A DNA stretch of 36,429 nucleotides, from positions 1 through 36,429 of the forward strand of contig CANJWR010000027.1 in NCBI GenBank assembly GCA_947478455.1, written 5' to 3'. How positions within the stretch are numbered: the stretch's first letter is position 1; the number at the start of each line of letters is the position of its first letter. The position numbers and the translations under genes were made by a program. Below the pieces are notes generated by a model. It did no database searches and had not been told where the DNA came from. It saw only the letters and a program-made list of their open reading frames with translations. The DNA comes from Beijerinckiaceae bacterium. Its GTDB lineage: Bacteria > Pseudomonadota > Alphaproteobacteria > Rhizobiales > Beijerinckiaceae. Positions 9,177 through 17,655 of this stretch are shown here, piece by piece.

Positions 9177-10319
9177 ATGACCTCTCAAGTTTCGCCAGAT
9201 GCGGCGTCCGGAACGCCCGGCGATGTTGTGCTGCGCTTCGACCATGTGTCGCGAATCTTCGGCGCCTTTGCGGCTGTCGAGGAAATCGATCTCGAATTGC
9301 ATCGCGGCGAAATTCTCACGCTGCTCGGCCCCTCCGGCTGTGGAAAAACCACTACGCTGCGCATGGCCATCGGCCTCGAGCGCGCCGACCGTGGCCGCAT
9401 CACCTATCGGGGCGCGACCGTCGATGCGCCGGGCGAAAAGATCTTCGTGTCGCCCGAACATCGCGACATGGGCATGGTGTTCCAGTCCTATGCGATCTGG
9501 CCGCATATGAATGTGTTCGAGAATGTCGCCTTCCCGCTGCGCACGCGAAAGATCGAGAAAAGCGTCGTCGCTGCGAAGGTGAAGGAATTTCTTGAAGTCG
9601 TCGGCCTCAAGGGCTTCGAGCAACGCTCCGGTATGCAACTATCCGGCGGCCAGCAACAGCGCGTAGCTGTAGCGCGTGGACTCGTGGCGAATCCCGATGT
9701 GTTGCTGATGGATGAGCCGTTCAGCAATCTCGATGCGAAACTGCGCGACCAGATGCGCGTCGAACTCAAGCTGTTGCAACGCCGCATCGGCGCCTCGATC
9801 CTGTTCGTCACCCACGACCAGTCGGAAGCCATGGCGATCTCGGATCGCATTGCGGTGATGCGCGCCGGCAAGGTGGAGCAAATCGGCTCGCCGCTCGAAC
9901 TCTACACAAAGCCTGTCGTTCCCTTCGTGCGGGACTTTCTTGGCCACACGCTCAAACTGCCGGGCCGCGTCGTTGGCCGCGAGGGCGCGAATGTGCGGGT
10001 CGATATCGGCCATGGCGTGACGCTCGACGTGGGCGGCATGAACCATATGAAGAACGCCGCGGCAGGCGCGGACTGTCTCGTGACGATAAGGCCCGAGGAA
10101 ATCAACGTCGTCGATCAGTCGGTCGAGGCCGGAGCGAATTCGGTTTCGGCGGGCATTCGGACTTTGCTGTTCCTCGGCCAGCAATATGAAGCTGTGGTCG
10201 ATCTCGCGGGCGGACGCGACCTGCTGATCTTCCTGCCGCGTCTGGTGGGCTGGCGCGAAGGGCAGGGCGTGCGGCTGCAATTCCCCGCCGAGCGCCTGCA
10301 GGTCTGGGATGCGGAGTAG
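9177..10319 (+). CDS. ABC transporter ATPase, FbpC/PotA class
   Basis: A 380-residue importer ATPase. Motifs: Walker A GPSGCGKT (51-58), Q-loop VFQSYAIWPHMNV (~101-113), signature LSGGQQQR (155-162), Walker B VLLMDEP (175-181), D-loop NLDAKLR (~184-190) and switch His213. Beyond about residue 240 is a TOBE-like regulatory region ('VTIRPEEINVVD'). This arrangement is typical of iron(III), spermidine/putrescine and related importers. The start ATG lies 178 bases from the divergent RraA-family gene. The permease begins three bases after its stop, so the two are co-translated. The ligand is unknown. Confidence 0.9.
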   Translation: MTSQVSPDAASGTPGDVVLRFDHVSRIFGAFAAVEEIDLELHRGEILTLLGPSGCGKTTTLRMAIGLERADRGRITYRGATVDAPGEKIFVSPEHRDMGMVFQSYAIWPHMNVFENVAFPLRTRKIEKSVVAAKVKEFLEVVGLKGFEQRSGMQLSGGQQQRVAVARGLVANPDVLLMDEPFSNLDAKLRDQMRVELKLLQRRIGASILFVTHDQSEAMAISDRIAVMRAGKVEQIGSPLELYTKPVVPFVRDFLGHTLKLPGRVVGREGANVRVDIGHGVTLDVGGMNHMKNAAAGADCLVTIRPEEINVVDQSVEAGANSVSAGIRTLLFLGQQYEAVVDLAGGRDLLIFLPRLVGWREGQGVRLQFPAERLQVWDAE

Positions 10320-10322
10320 GCC

Positions 10323-12050
10323 ATGAGCATGAGCCTGCCTGCGCCGCGCCAGAAAAGCGCCATGTCGACAGAAGCGCGCGTCGTCTTGCTGACGACACTG
10401 CTGCTCGTCGTCGGTTTTCTAGTCCTCTATCCGCTGTTCAATCTGCTCGTCACCAGCTTTCAGACCAATGATTTTGGCCGCGAGACGATATGGGGCATCG
10501 AGAACTGGCAAAAGGTTTTCACCCAGCAGCGCATCGGTCGCGCCATCTGGAACACGATTTCTCTGAGCCTGACCCGTCAGGCGATTTCGATCGTGCTGGG
10601 CGTGCTGATCGCCTGGCTGATTGCGCGCTCGAATCTGCCCGGCCGCAAATGGATGGAGGTCGGTTTCTGGATCGCCCTGTTCATGCCGGCGCTGCCGGTG
10701 ACGCTGGGCTGGGTATTCCTGATCGCCGGCCGCAGCGGTCTGCTGAACAAGGCGCTGAACGAATTGCCCTTCGTGGACGGGCCTATGTTCAATGCCTATT
10801 CATGGTGGGGCATTGTGTGGGTCCACCTGATGACGGCCACGTTGGCTGTCAAGGTATTCCTTCTCGTGCCGGCCTTCAAGGCGATGGATTCCTCGCTCGA
10901 AGAGGCGGCGCGCGCCAGCGGCGCAAGTCTTTGGGGCACGATCCGCAAGATTGTCGTGCCGATCATGATGCCGACCATTCTGGTGGTGGCGCTGATCGGC
11001 CTCGTGCGCGCCATGCAGGCCTTCGAGGTGGAGCTGATCCTCGGCGCGCCGCGCAACATCGACGTTTACAGCACCATCATCTTCCGCTCGATGACGCAGG
11101 AGCCGCCGCAGCACGGCGTGGCGAGTTCGCTGTCGCTGACGTTCTTCTTCTCGATCATCCCGCTTGTGCTGCTGCAGCAATGGTATTCGAACCGACACCA
11201 GTATTCGGTGGTCTCTGGCAAGTTCCAGCATCGCACGCAGGATCTGGGCGTCTGGAAGGTTCCGATTGCGATTGCAATCTGGACGCTGCTGTTCCTCATG
11301 ACGGTCGTACCCTTCGTGTGCTTGCTGATGGCGACGTTCATGAAGCTGTTCGGCATGTTCGACATGGCGAATCCCTGGACCACCGATCACTGGGTGAATG
11401 CTTTGTCGCGCGGCGACATTCCGCGCGCGCTTTGGAACTCGCTGCGGCTGGGCTTCATCTCGGCTTTGACCGGCATGGTCGCCTTTACGCTCATCGCCTA
11501 CATCACCACCAAGACGAAGTTCTGGGGCCGCAAGGCGCTGGATTTCTTCACCTGGATGCCGACGCTCATTCCGGGCCTCGTGCTGAGCCTCGGCCTTTTG
11601 CAGATGTTCACCGGCGTCTGGGTGTTCCGGCCATTTTACGGCACCATCGCGGTGCTGGTTTTGGCGATCCTGATCAGCACCGTCACGATCGGTACACAGA
11701 TGATCCGGGGCGGGTTCAGGGCGCTCGGGCAGGAACTGGAAGAAGCCGGCTGGGCGGCTGGCGGCTCGCGCTTCTACACGTTCCGGCGTGTGATGCTGCC
11801 GCTGATCGCCCCGACTGTGGCGGTGATAGGGCTCGAAATATTCGCCACAGCCAATTCCGCGGTCGGCATTGTGGCCTTGCTCGGCACTGGCGCAACGCAG
11901 CCCCTGTCGATCCTGCAACTGGTGCTGCTCGATTCCGGCAAGTTTGAATCGGGCGCGGTGGTGGGCGTCGTCATTATGGTTCTGACAATCGCGTCGGCGC
12001 TGCTGGCGCGCTACATCGGCACGAAGGCGGGTCTGGGACGCCACGCCTGA
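10323..12050 (+). CDS. Fused double-domain ABC permease, FbpB class
   Basis: A 575-residue membrane protein with about twelve helices, made of two tandem permease domains. Each half carries its own EAA loop: 'LEEAARASGASLWGTIRKI' (~200) and 'LEEAGWAAGGSRFYTFRRV' (~480). This is the architecture of iron(III)/thiamine-type FbpB permeases, in which one polypeptide forms the whole channel. It starts three bases after the ATPase gene and is followed 68 bases later by the first of two binding proteins. No separate second permease is needed or present. Confidence 0.9.
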   Translation: MSMSLPAPRQKSAMSTEARVVLLTTLLLVVGFLVLYPLFNLLVTSFQTNDFGRETIWGIENWQKVFTQQRIGRAIWNTISLSLTRQAISIVLGVLIAWLIARSNLPGRKWMEVGFWIALFMPALPVTLGWVFLIAGRSGLLNKALNELPFVDGPMFNAYSWWGIVWVHLMTATLAVKVFLLVPAFKAMDSSLEEAARASGASLWGTIRKIVVPIMMPTILVVALIGLVRAMQAFEVELILGAPRNIDVYSTIIFRSMTQEPPQHGVASSLSLTFFFSIIPLVLLQQWYSNRHQYSVVSGKFQHRTQDLGVWKVPIAIAIWTLLFLMTVVPFVCLLMATFMKLFGMFDMANPWTTDHWVNALSRGDIPRALWNSLRLGFISALTGMVAFTLIAYITTKTKFWGRKALDFFTWMPTLIPGLVLSLGLLQMFTGVWVFRPFYGTIAVLVLAILISTVTIGTQMIRGGFRALGQELEEAGWAAGGSRFYTFRRVMLPLIAPTVAVIGLEIFATANSAVGIVALLGTGATQPLSILQLVLLDSGKFESGAVVGVVIMVLTIASALLARYIGTKAGLGRHA

Positions 12051-12118
12051 CGTTTGGCGTTCCGCCGTTCCTTCGCTAGTCTCCCGCAAAAGCTTCACGG
12101 GCGGAGCGGGAGGCAGCG

Positions 12119-13216
12119 ATGAAACTTTGGGCGGGCGTATGCGCACTGGCGTTAGGACTGGCGTCTCCTGCGCTCGCACAGGACTGGCAGAAGGAATGGG
12201 CCGACACGCTCCAGCGCGCCAAGGGCCAGCCGCTCGTCCTCGCCGTCCATGCGCTTGAAGGTCATGCGCCCATTGTTGAGGCCTTCCAGAAGCGCTTCCC
12301 GGACATCAAGGTCGAACTGACCCTTCAGGGTCAAACTGTCACCGCCCCGCGTGTCATCACCGAACAGAAGAACGGCATCTTCGCCTGGGATTCCTGGTGG
12401 GGCGCGACCGGCAACATGACGACTGTCGTTCTGCCGACAGGCGGCTTCGACAAGATTACGGATTACATGATCTTGCCGGAAGTGAAAGACGCGCAGAACT
12501 GGAGCGCGCCCGACTATCTTTACACATCCGACAAGGGTTCCTATGTCTTCGTCCATACGCATTACGAGGAAGCTGCGGTCTATTTCAACAAGGGCGCGGT
12601 CAAGGGATTTGCGCCGGCCAGCATCGACGCTCTTGTCGATCCGCGCCTGAAAGGCCTCATCGCCATCCGTGACCCGACGAAGCCCAACAATGGCACTTCG
12701 GCTCTCGCGGGCGTCCTGAAGGAGAAGGGGCCGGACTTCGTGAACTACCTGTTCGGCCAGATGGATCCGACCGTGATCGACAATCCGCGCCAGCTCACCG
12801 ACGCCGTGATGCGCGGCGACAAGGCCCTCATCATCGGCGGCTCGCAGGACATCGTGAACCAGTGCCGTCTCGCCGGCGCCTGCGCGGATGTTTCCAAGCT
12901 GCCGTACGGGCGCTACGTGCTGTCGCGCGGCGTCGGGGTAATGAAGAACGCGCCCCACAAGGATTCCACGAAGGTCTGGATCAACTGGCTGCTGAGCCGC
13001 GAGGGGCAGGAGACCTATGTGAAGATCTGGGCGCAGCACAACAGCACCGGAGCGGTCAGCCTGCGCAAAGATGTGCCGCCCGACCCGAAGCACCTCGATT
13101 CCGTGCCTGACTACATGAAGCTCGACCAGTACCTGCTGATCGCCACGGAATCCGGCGAGGCCACGCTCAAGCAGGTGCAGTCGCTTTATAGCGCCGTTAA
13201 GGATCGCGCCCGCTAG
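12119..13216 (+). CDS. ABC transporter substrate-binding protein (first of tandem pair)
   Basis: A 365-residue periplasmic type-II binding protein of the iron(III)/polyamine class. The signal peptide is residues 1-20 (Lys2, then a Leu/Ala core, then PALAQ), and the mature protein begins near 'DWQKEWADT'. A GGGAGG Shine-Dalgarno sequence precedes the ATG. Recognisable family blocks include 'FAWDSWWGATGNM', 'DPRLKGLIAIRDP' and 'NWLLSREGQETYVK'. It is paralogous, without large gaps, to the next gene. It presumably delivers ligand to the fused permease and ATPase upstream. The classical iron-binding tyrosine pair was not confirmed, so an organic ligand is equally possible. Confidence 0.88.
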   Translation: MKLWAGVCALALGLASPALAQDWQKEWADTLQRAKGQPLVLAVHALEGHAPIVEAFQKRFPDIKVELTLQGQTVTAPRVITEQKNGIFAWDSWWGATGNMTTVVLPTGGFDKITDYMILPEVKDAQNWSAPDYLYTSDKGSYVFVHTHYEEAAVYFNKGAVKGFAPASIDALVDPRLKGLIAIRDPTKPNNGTSALAGVLKEKGPDFVNYLFGQMDPTVIDNPRQLTDAVMRGDKALIIGGSQDIVNQCRLAGACADVSKLPYGRYVLSRGVGVMKNAPHKDSTKVWINWLLSREGQETYVKIWAQHNSTGAVSLRKDVPPDPKHLDSVPDYMKLDQYLLIATESGEATLKQVQSLYSAVKDRAR

Positions 13217-13302
13217 AGCCTCTGGCGGCTTGCGGGTAGGTGATTTATTGTGAACCAGATTGCAAGCCGCGCAGAATGCGCCTGCATATTCGGAGGAAGC
13301 CC

Positions 13303-14403
13303 ATGTTGAAATCCCTGTCGGTCGCAATCGGCATCATGGCCGTCGCCGCCTTGCCCGCCGCCGGGCAGGATTGGCAGAAGGAATGGGCCGACACGCAGGC
13401 CCGCGCCAAAGGCCAGACCCTCGCCATCGCGGTTCACGGGATCGAGGGCCATGCGGCGCTGGTGCGCGAGTTCCAGAAGAAGTTTCCCGACATCAAGGTC
13501 GATCTCTGGGAGGGCAATCCATCCCAGTTTGCGCCGCGCGTGCTGACCGAGCAGAAGAACGGCATTTTCGCGTGGGACGTCATGTGGGCGGCTACATCGA
13601 ACATGACCAATACGATCATGCCGGCGGACGGCTTTGAGAAAATCACCGACTTCATGATCCTTCCCGAGGTGAAGGACGAGGCCAACTGGCGCGCGCCGTC
13701 CTATCTCTACACGTCCCCGAAGGGCCCCTATGTGTTGGTTCATTCCTACATGGCGGAAGGAACCATTTACCAAAACCAGTCAGCCATCAAGAATCTGAAG
13801 ATCGAGAATGCCGACGGTCTGCTCGACCCTCGCCTGAAGGGCAGGATTGCGGTGCGCGATCCCTCGCGCAGCAACAACGGCACCTTCGTGCTCGGCTCCG
13901 TGCTGCGCGAAAAAGGGCCGGATTTCCTGCAGAAGTTTTTCGCCCAGATGGAGCCGACCGTCATCGACAATCCGCGCCAGTTGACCGACGCCGTGATGCG
14001 CGGCGATTCCGCCATCGCCGTGGGGGCTGCGCCGGACACGGTAGCCCAGTGCTATCTGGCGGGCGGCTGCAAGGACATCCAGCGCCTGCCGTTTGGCCAA
14101 TATCTGTTCTCTCGCGGCGTCGCCGTGCTGCGCAACGCCCCCCACAAGGAGGCCGCAAAAATCTGGGTAAACTGGTTCCTGAGCCGGGAAGGGCAGGAGA
14201 CCTTCGTGCGCGAATGGGTGAAGTACAACGACAGCGGCGCCATGAGTTTCCGCAAGGATGTCGCGACCGATCCGAAACACAAAAGCTCGGAGCCCGACTA
14301 TACGAAGATGGATACCTATTTCATGGCGGGCGCGGACTCAGGCGAAGCGCTGTTGTCCAGCGTGATCAAGATGTATACGGACATCAAGAACCGCACGAAA
14401 TAG
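13303..14403 (+). CDS. ABC transporter substrate-binding protein (second of tandem pair)
   Basis: A 366-residue paralogue of the preceding binding protein, sharing the mature N-terminus 'QDWQKEWADT', the blocks 'PTVIDNPRQLTDAVMRGD' and 'SREGQET', and the same overall layout. The ATG at 13303 is chosen because CGGAGGAAG lies at 13291-13299 and the product then begins directly with a signal peptide (~1-21). The longer upstream frame would bury that signal. It sits 86 bases after its twin. The pair probably arose by tandem duplication, giving one channel two ligand specificities or affinities. No further transport component follows. Confidence 0.88.
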   Translation: MLKSLSVAIGIMAVAALPAAGQDWQKEWADTQARAKGQTLAIAVHGIEGHAALVREFQKKFPDIKVDLWEGNPSQFAPRVLTEQKNGIFAWDVMWAATSNMTNTIMPADGFEKITDFMILPEVKDEANWRAPSYLYTSPKGPYVLVHSYMAEGTIYQNQSAIKNLKIENADGLLDPRLKGRIAVRDPSRSNNGTFVLGSVLREKGPDFLQKFFAQMEPTVIDNPRQLTDAVMRGDSAIAVGAAPDTVAQCYLAGGCKDIQRLPFGQYLFSRGVAVLRNAPHKEAAKIWVNWFLSREGQETFVREWVKYNDSGAMSFRKDVATDPKHKSSEPDYTKMDTYFMAGADSGEALLSSVIKMYTDIKNRTK

Positions 14404-14424
14404 CCGGATTTGGGGGAAGCGCAG

Positions 14425-14952
14425 ATGGCTTACGATCTCGAACGATTTTGTCAGGATACAAGCGCAGCCCTGAAGAGCGGTAAGCCCCTGCAGGCCAGCC
14501 TCGACGAGATCGCCGCAAGGCTGGGCGACCTGCTGCGCAATCCCGATTTCGTCGCGTCGGCGTTCAACGAAGACACGCCGCCCGGCAAGGAAGAGCTTTA
14601 TCATGATCCGGAGCTCGATTTTTACGTTCAGGCGCATATGCAGAAGGGCGGCAAGAACGGCACGCCGCACAGCCACGGGGCTTCGTGGGCGATCTACGGA
14701 AACGCAACAGCCCTTACCCGCATGACCGAATGGCGGCGCGTGAATCCCGAGGCCGAGGAAGCGGCCGTGCTGGAGCCGACAGAGACCTACGAGCTTCACG
14801 CTGGCGATACGCGTACCTACGGGCCGGGCGTCATCCATTCGACCGCCCATCCTGAAAAGGCCTGGGTAATCCGCGTCTGCGGAACGGATCTCGACGCGAT
14901 CCCTCGTTACAAATTCCGCAAATCACGCGACAGAATCCTCGAAAAGGCCTGA
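14425..14952 (+). CDS. Cupin, cysteine-dioxygenase-like
   Basis: A 175-residue single-domain cupin. The metal-binding His-X-His is in 'GTPHSHGASWAIYG' (His82, His84), and a third His is in 'GVIHSTAH' (His138, with His142 nearby). This three-His arrangement, with no Glu in the first motif, resembles cysteine dioxygenase/thiol dioxygenase enzymes. The ATG at 14425 is chosen because GGGGGAAG lies just upstream; the TTG at 14410 lies before this site. It is 21 bases after the second binding protein and so probably part of the same transcript. Its substrate is unknown. A link to the importer or to the following racemase-fold genes is inferred from position. Confidence 0.75.
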   Translation: MAYDLERFCQDTSAALKSGKPLQASLDEIAARLGDLLRNPDFVASAFNEDTPPGKEELYHDPELDFYVQAHMQKGGKNGTPHSHGASWAIYGNATALTRMTEWRRVNPEAEEAAVLEPTETYELHAGDTRTYGPGVIHSTAHPEKAWVIRVCGTDLDAIPRYKFRKSRDRILEKA

Positions 14953-15024
14953 CGCGTTTCGTCCATTTCTATCGTTCGTTCGCGGCTGAATTTCACCGCA
15001 GCGGTTTTATCTTCGGAGGAATAC

Positions 15025-15759
15025 ATGAGCTTTTCGGCGTGGCGCGGCATTGCGGGCATCATCCATCCAACCCTGCGTCCCGGTGCGCTGGAAGAATTCA
15101 TTCGCCTTCTGCCCGAAGGCATCGGCGTCATCCCGCTGTTCACGAACATCACCAAGGGTACGCGCGAGGAATTCGGCACGGTGATGGACGCCTATGAGGC
15201 GCAGATTGCCATTCTGGCCGAACAGGGCTGCGACGCCATCCACCCGAACGGCGCGCCGCCCTTCATGGTTCACGGCCTCAAGGGCGAAGCAAAGCTGATC
15301 GACGGCTGGGAGAAGAAATACAAGGCACCGATCTTCACCGCCGGCCAGAACCACATCACGGCCCTGAAGGCCATCAAGGCGAAGACCATTGTTGGCGCGA
15401 CCTATTTCTCGGGCGAGATCAACGACACATTCGCCCAGTATTTCAAGGATGCCGGCTTCAAGGTGAAGGCCATGGAGGGCATCGACGTGCCCTTCAACAA
15501 GGTGCAGGAACTGTCGGGCGAGCAGGTCTATGCCCACATCAAGAAGAACTTCCTGAAGCACAAGGGCGCCGATGCGATCTACATGCTCGGCTCCGGCTGG
15601 CGCACGCTGAACATCATCGACATGCTGGAAAAAGACCTCGGCGTGCCGGTCATTCATCCCGTGCCCGCCCGTGTGTGGGAGTTCCAGAAGCGCCTGCATG
15701 TCAATGAACCGCGCAAAGGCTTCGGCATGTTGCTCGAAACGCTGCCGTCGTTGCCGTAA
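15025..15759 (+). CDS. Arylmalonate decarboxylase/Asp-Glu racemase-fold protein, copy 1
   Basis: A 244-residue protein of the AMDase/maleate isomerase branch of the Asp/Glu racemase superfamily. Visible are NGAPPF (75-80) at the first half-site, 'IVGATYFSG' with Tyr127 at the position of the AMDase oxyanion-hole tyrosine, and 'LGSGWRTL' (188-195) followed by 'LGVPVIHPVPARVWE' at the second half-site. The catalytic cysteines of racemases and maleate isomerase, and the single catalytic Cys of AMDase, are missing. The only Cys (69) is not conserved in the twin copy. A GGAGG ribosome-binding site precedes the ATG. It starts 72 bases after the cupin. It may bind a small dicarboxylate without racemase chemistry. 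Confidence 0.82.
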   Translation: MSFSAWRGIAGIIHPTLRPGALEEFIRLLPEGIGVIPLFTNITKGTREEFGTVMDAYEAQIAILAEQGCDAIHPNGAPPFMVHGLKGEAKLIDGWEKKYKAPIFTAGQNHITALKAIKAKTIVGATYFSGEINDTFAQYFKDAGFKVKAMEGIDVPFNKVQELSGEQVYAHIKKNFLKHKGADAIYMLGSGWRTLNIIDMLEKDLGVPVIHPVPARVWEFQKRLHVNEPRKGFGMLLETLPSLP

Positions 15760-15783
15760 CGTCACGTCGCAAGGGGTTTCCCG

Positions 15784-16842
15784 ATGAAACATCAGATCAA
15801 CATGGTCGGCGCTGTGGCTCTGGCGACCGGCGTTCTTTGCAGCGGCGCCGTCTTCGCACAGACCTCTGTCGAGCAATTCTACAAGGGCAAGAACGTCAAT
15901 CTGACGATTCCGACCTCTCCAGGCGGCATCAATGATATTTCGGGCCGTCTCGTGTCGCGGCACCTGGGTAAATTCATTCCAGGCAACCCGAACATCGTGG
16001 TGCAGAATGTGCCTGGCGGCGGCGGACTTGTGGCGCTGAACAAGCTTTACAACACGTCTGAGAAAGACGGCACGCAGATCGCCATCATCCAGCGCGGGAC
16101 ACCGCAGTTGGCCATACAGGGCGAGCCAAATGCGAAGTTCGATCCGCTGAAAATGACGTGGCTGGGTTCGTTGTCGTCTTACGCTGGCGATCGCTATCTG
16201 CTGCTCGTCAACTCCAATCATCCGGCAAAGACCGCAACCGACCTTCTTAAGCCCGGCGTTCGTCTCAAGGTGGGCGGCGACCAGCCGGGCTCAACGAACC
16301 TGTCTTTCGCCATGATGGCGAAAGACGTGCTGGGCCTGAACATCGATATCGTGCGCGGCTATCCAGGCGCGGCGCCGATGTTCATCGCCATGCAGAGCGG
16401 CGAACTCGACTCGCAGGTCATCGGATACAATTCCGTCCGCGCCGGGCAGCCGCATTTGTGGAATGGCAAGCTCGTGCGCGCGCTCATCCAGTTCGGTCGT
16501 GACGATCGCCTCGGCGGCGAACTTGCCGATGTGCCGACCGGGCAGGAACTTTTGAAAGATCCGGATAAAAAGGCGCTTCTCGCCTTCGCCGAATTGCCGT
16601 TCCAGATGGCGCTGCCGTTCGTTGCGCCTCCCGGAATGCCGGAGGATCGCACGAAGGCGCTCAAGAACGGCTTCATGCAGATGGTGAAGGATCAGGCGTT
16701 CCTTGCCGACGCAGAGAAAGTGAATATCGAGATCAGCGCCATCAGCGGCGACGAGGTTCTGGCCGTCATCGGCAAGATGGCCGCCACGCCGAAAGCGGTG
16801 ATTGCGAAATATACCGATCTCGACAACGCCAATCGCAAGTAA
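15784..16842 (+). CDS. TctC/Bug-family periplasmic binding protein
   Basis: A 352-residue extracytoplasmic receptor of the tripartite tricarboxylate transporter (Bug) family. The signal peptide is about residues 1-25, ending VFAQ. Family blocks include 'FYKGKNVNLTIPTSPGG' (~33-49), 'NIVVQNVPGGGGLVALNKLY' (~76-95), 'VRGYPGAAPMFIAMQSGELD' and 'PFVAPPGMPEDR'. Bug proteins bind carboxylic acids such as citrate, malate or aromatic acids. No TctA or TctB membrane partner is present in this window, so it is an orphan receptor here. It lies between the two racemase-fold twins, with gaps of 24 and 18 bases, strongly suggesting a single operon and a shared ligand. Confidence 0.9.
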   Translation: MKHQINMVGAVALATGVLCSGAVFAQTSVEQFYKGKNVNLTIPTSPGGINDISGRLVSRHLGKFIPGNPNIVVQNVPGGGGLVALNKLYNTSEKDGTQIAIIQRGTPQLAIQGEPNAKFDPLKMTWLGSLSSYAGDRYLLLVNSNHPAKTATDLLKPGVRLKVGGDQPGSTNLSFAMMAKDVLGLNIDIVRGYPGAAPMFIAMQSGELDSQVIGYNSVRAGQPHLWNGKLVRALIQFGRDDRLGGELADVPTGQELLKDPDKKALLAFAELPFQMALPFVAPPGMPEDRTKALKNGFMQMVKDQAFLADAEKVNIEISAISGDEVLAVIGKMAATPKAVIAKYTDLDNANRK

Positions 16843-16860
16843 TTTACGCAGGGGACTCTC

Positions 16861-17595
16861 ATGGCATTCACAAGTTGGCGCGGCGTCATCGGGATGGTTC
16901 ACCCGACGTTACGTCCGGGCTCGACCGAAGAGGTTATCCGTCTGCTGCCGGAAGGCATCGGCGTGCTGACCCTCTACATGAACATCCGCAAGGGAACCGC
17001 GACCGAATTCGAAACTGTCATGGCCGGTTACGAATCCCAGATCGCCATTCTGGCGGAGCAGGGCGTTGACCTGATCCATCCCTCGGGTGCGCCCCCGTTT
17101 ATGGTGCACGGCTACAAGGGCGAAGCCAAAATCATTTCCGGCTGGGAAAAGAAGTACAAGGTTCCGATCTTCACGTCGGGGCAGAACCAGATCACGGCGC
17201 TGAAAGCCATCAAGGCCAAGAGCATTGTGGGCGCGACTTATTTCCCCGGCGACATCAACAAGTCCTTCTCGAAATATTTCGAGGACGCCGGCTTCAAGGT
17301 GAAGTGCATGGACGGCATCGAAGTGCCTTTCGACAAGGCGCAGGAGCTTTCCGGCGAGCAGGTCTATGCGCACATCAAGAAAAGCTTCCTGAAGCAGAAG
17401 GGAGCTGACGCGATCTATATGCTTGGCTCTGGCTGGCGCACGCTGCACATCGTCAAACTGCTGGAGCAGGATCTGCAGGTGCCGGTCATCCACCCGCAGC
17501 CTTCGCGCGTCTGGGAAATCCAGAAGCGCCTGCACATCAACGAAGCCAAGACCGGCTACGGCATGTTGCTCGAAACCATGCCGCCGCTGCCGTAG
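16861..17595 (+). CDS. Arylmalonate decarboxylase/Asp-Glu racemase-fold protein, copy 2
   Basis: A 244-residue twin of the gene at 15025; the two align without gaps and are about three-quarters identical by eye. It keeps GAPPF (76-80), 'GATYFPG' with Tyr127 and 'LGSGWRTL' (188-195), and again lacks the expected catalytic cysteines. Its single Cys (149) is at a different place from the Cys of copy 1 (69). The ATG follows the orphan TctC gene by 18 bases and is preceded by a weak AGGGGA site. A terminator lies 27 bases after its stop, so it ends the operon. Two copies around one receptor suggests either a heteromeric enzyme or paralogues with different substrates. Confidence 0.82.
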   Translation: MAFTSWRGVIGMVHPTLRPGSTEEVIRLLPEGIGVLTLYMNIRKGTATEFETVMAGYESQIAILAEQGVDLIHPSGAPPFMVHGYKGEAKIISGWEKKYKVPIFTSGQNQITALKAIKAKSIVGATYFPGDINKSFSKYFEDAGFKVKCMDGIEVPFDKAQELSGEQVYAHIKKSFLKQKGADAIYMLGSGWRTLHIVKLLEQDLQVPVIHPQPSRVWEIQKRLHINEAKTGYGMLLETMPPLP

Positions 17596-17621
17596 GCGTT
17601 TCGCTTTCGCACAACGTTCGT

Positions 17622-17650
17622 GCCCGCGCCAGTCGCGGGCATTTTCGTTT
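17622..17650 (+). terminator. Rho-independent terminator
   Basis: GCCCGCG (17622-17628) and CGCGGGC (17634-17640) form a perfect seven-base stem with loop CCAGT, followed by ATTTTCGTTT. It lies directly after the second racemase-fold gene and before the convergent phosphoesterase. Confidence 0.8.
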
Positions 17651-17655
17651 GCGCG

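Noticed and set aside
10800-12179. A 459-codon open frame on the minus strand over the fused permease.
   Set aside because: Its product is low-complexity, rich in His, Arg, Glu and Gln, as expected for the antisense of a membrane-protein gene in GC-rich DNA. The plus strand has clear permease motifs.
14970-14980. GTTCGTTC direct repeat upstream of the first racemase-fold gene, considered as a LexA site.
   Set aside because: The two GTTC units are adjacent with no seven-base spacer, so it does not fit the alphaproteobacterial LexA box.
15007-16221. A 404-codon minus-strand open frame over the racemase-fold and TctC genes.
   Set aside because: It spans two well-supported plus-strand genes, has no recognisable domain, and shows antisense-type composition.
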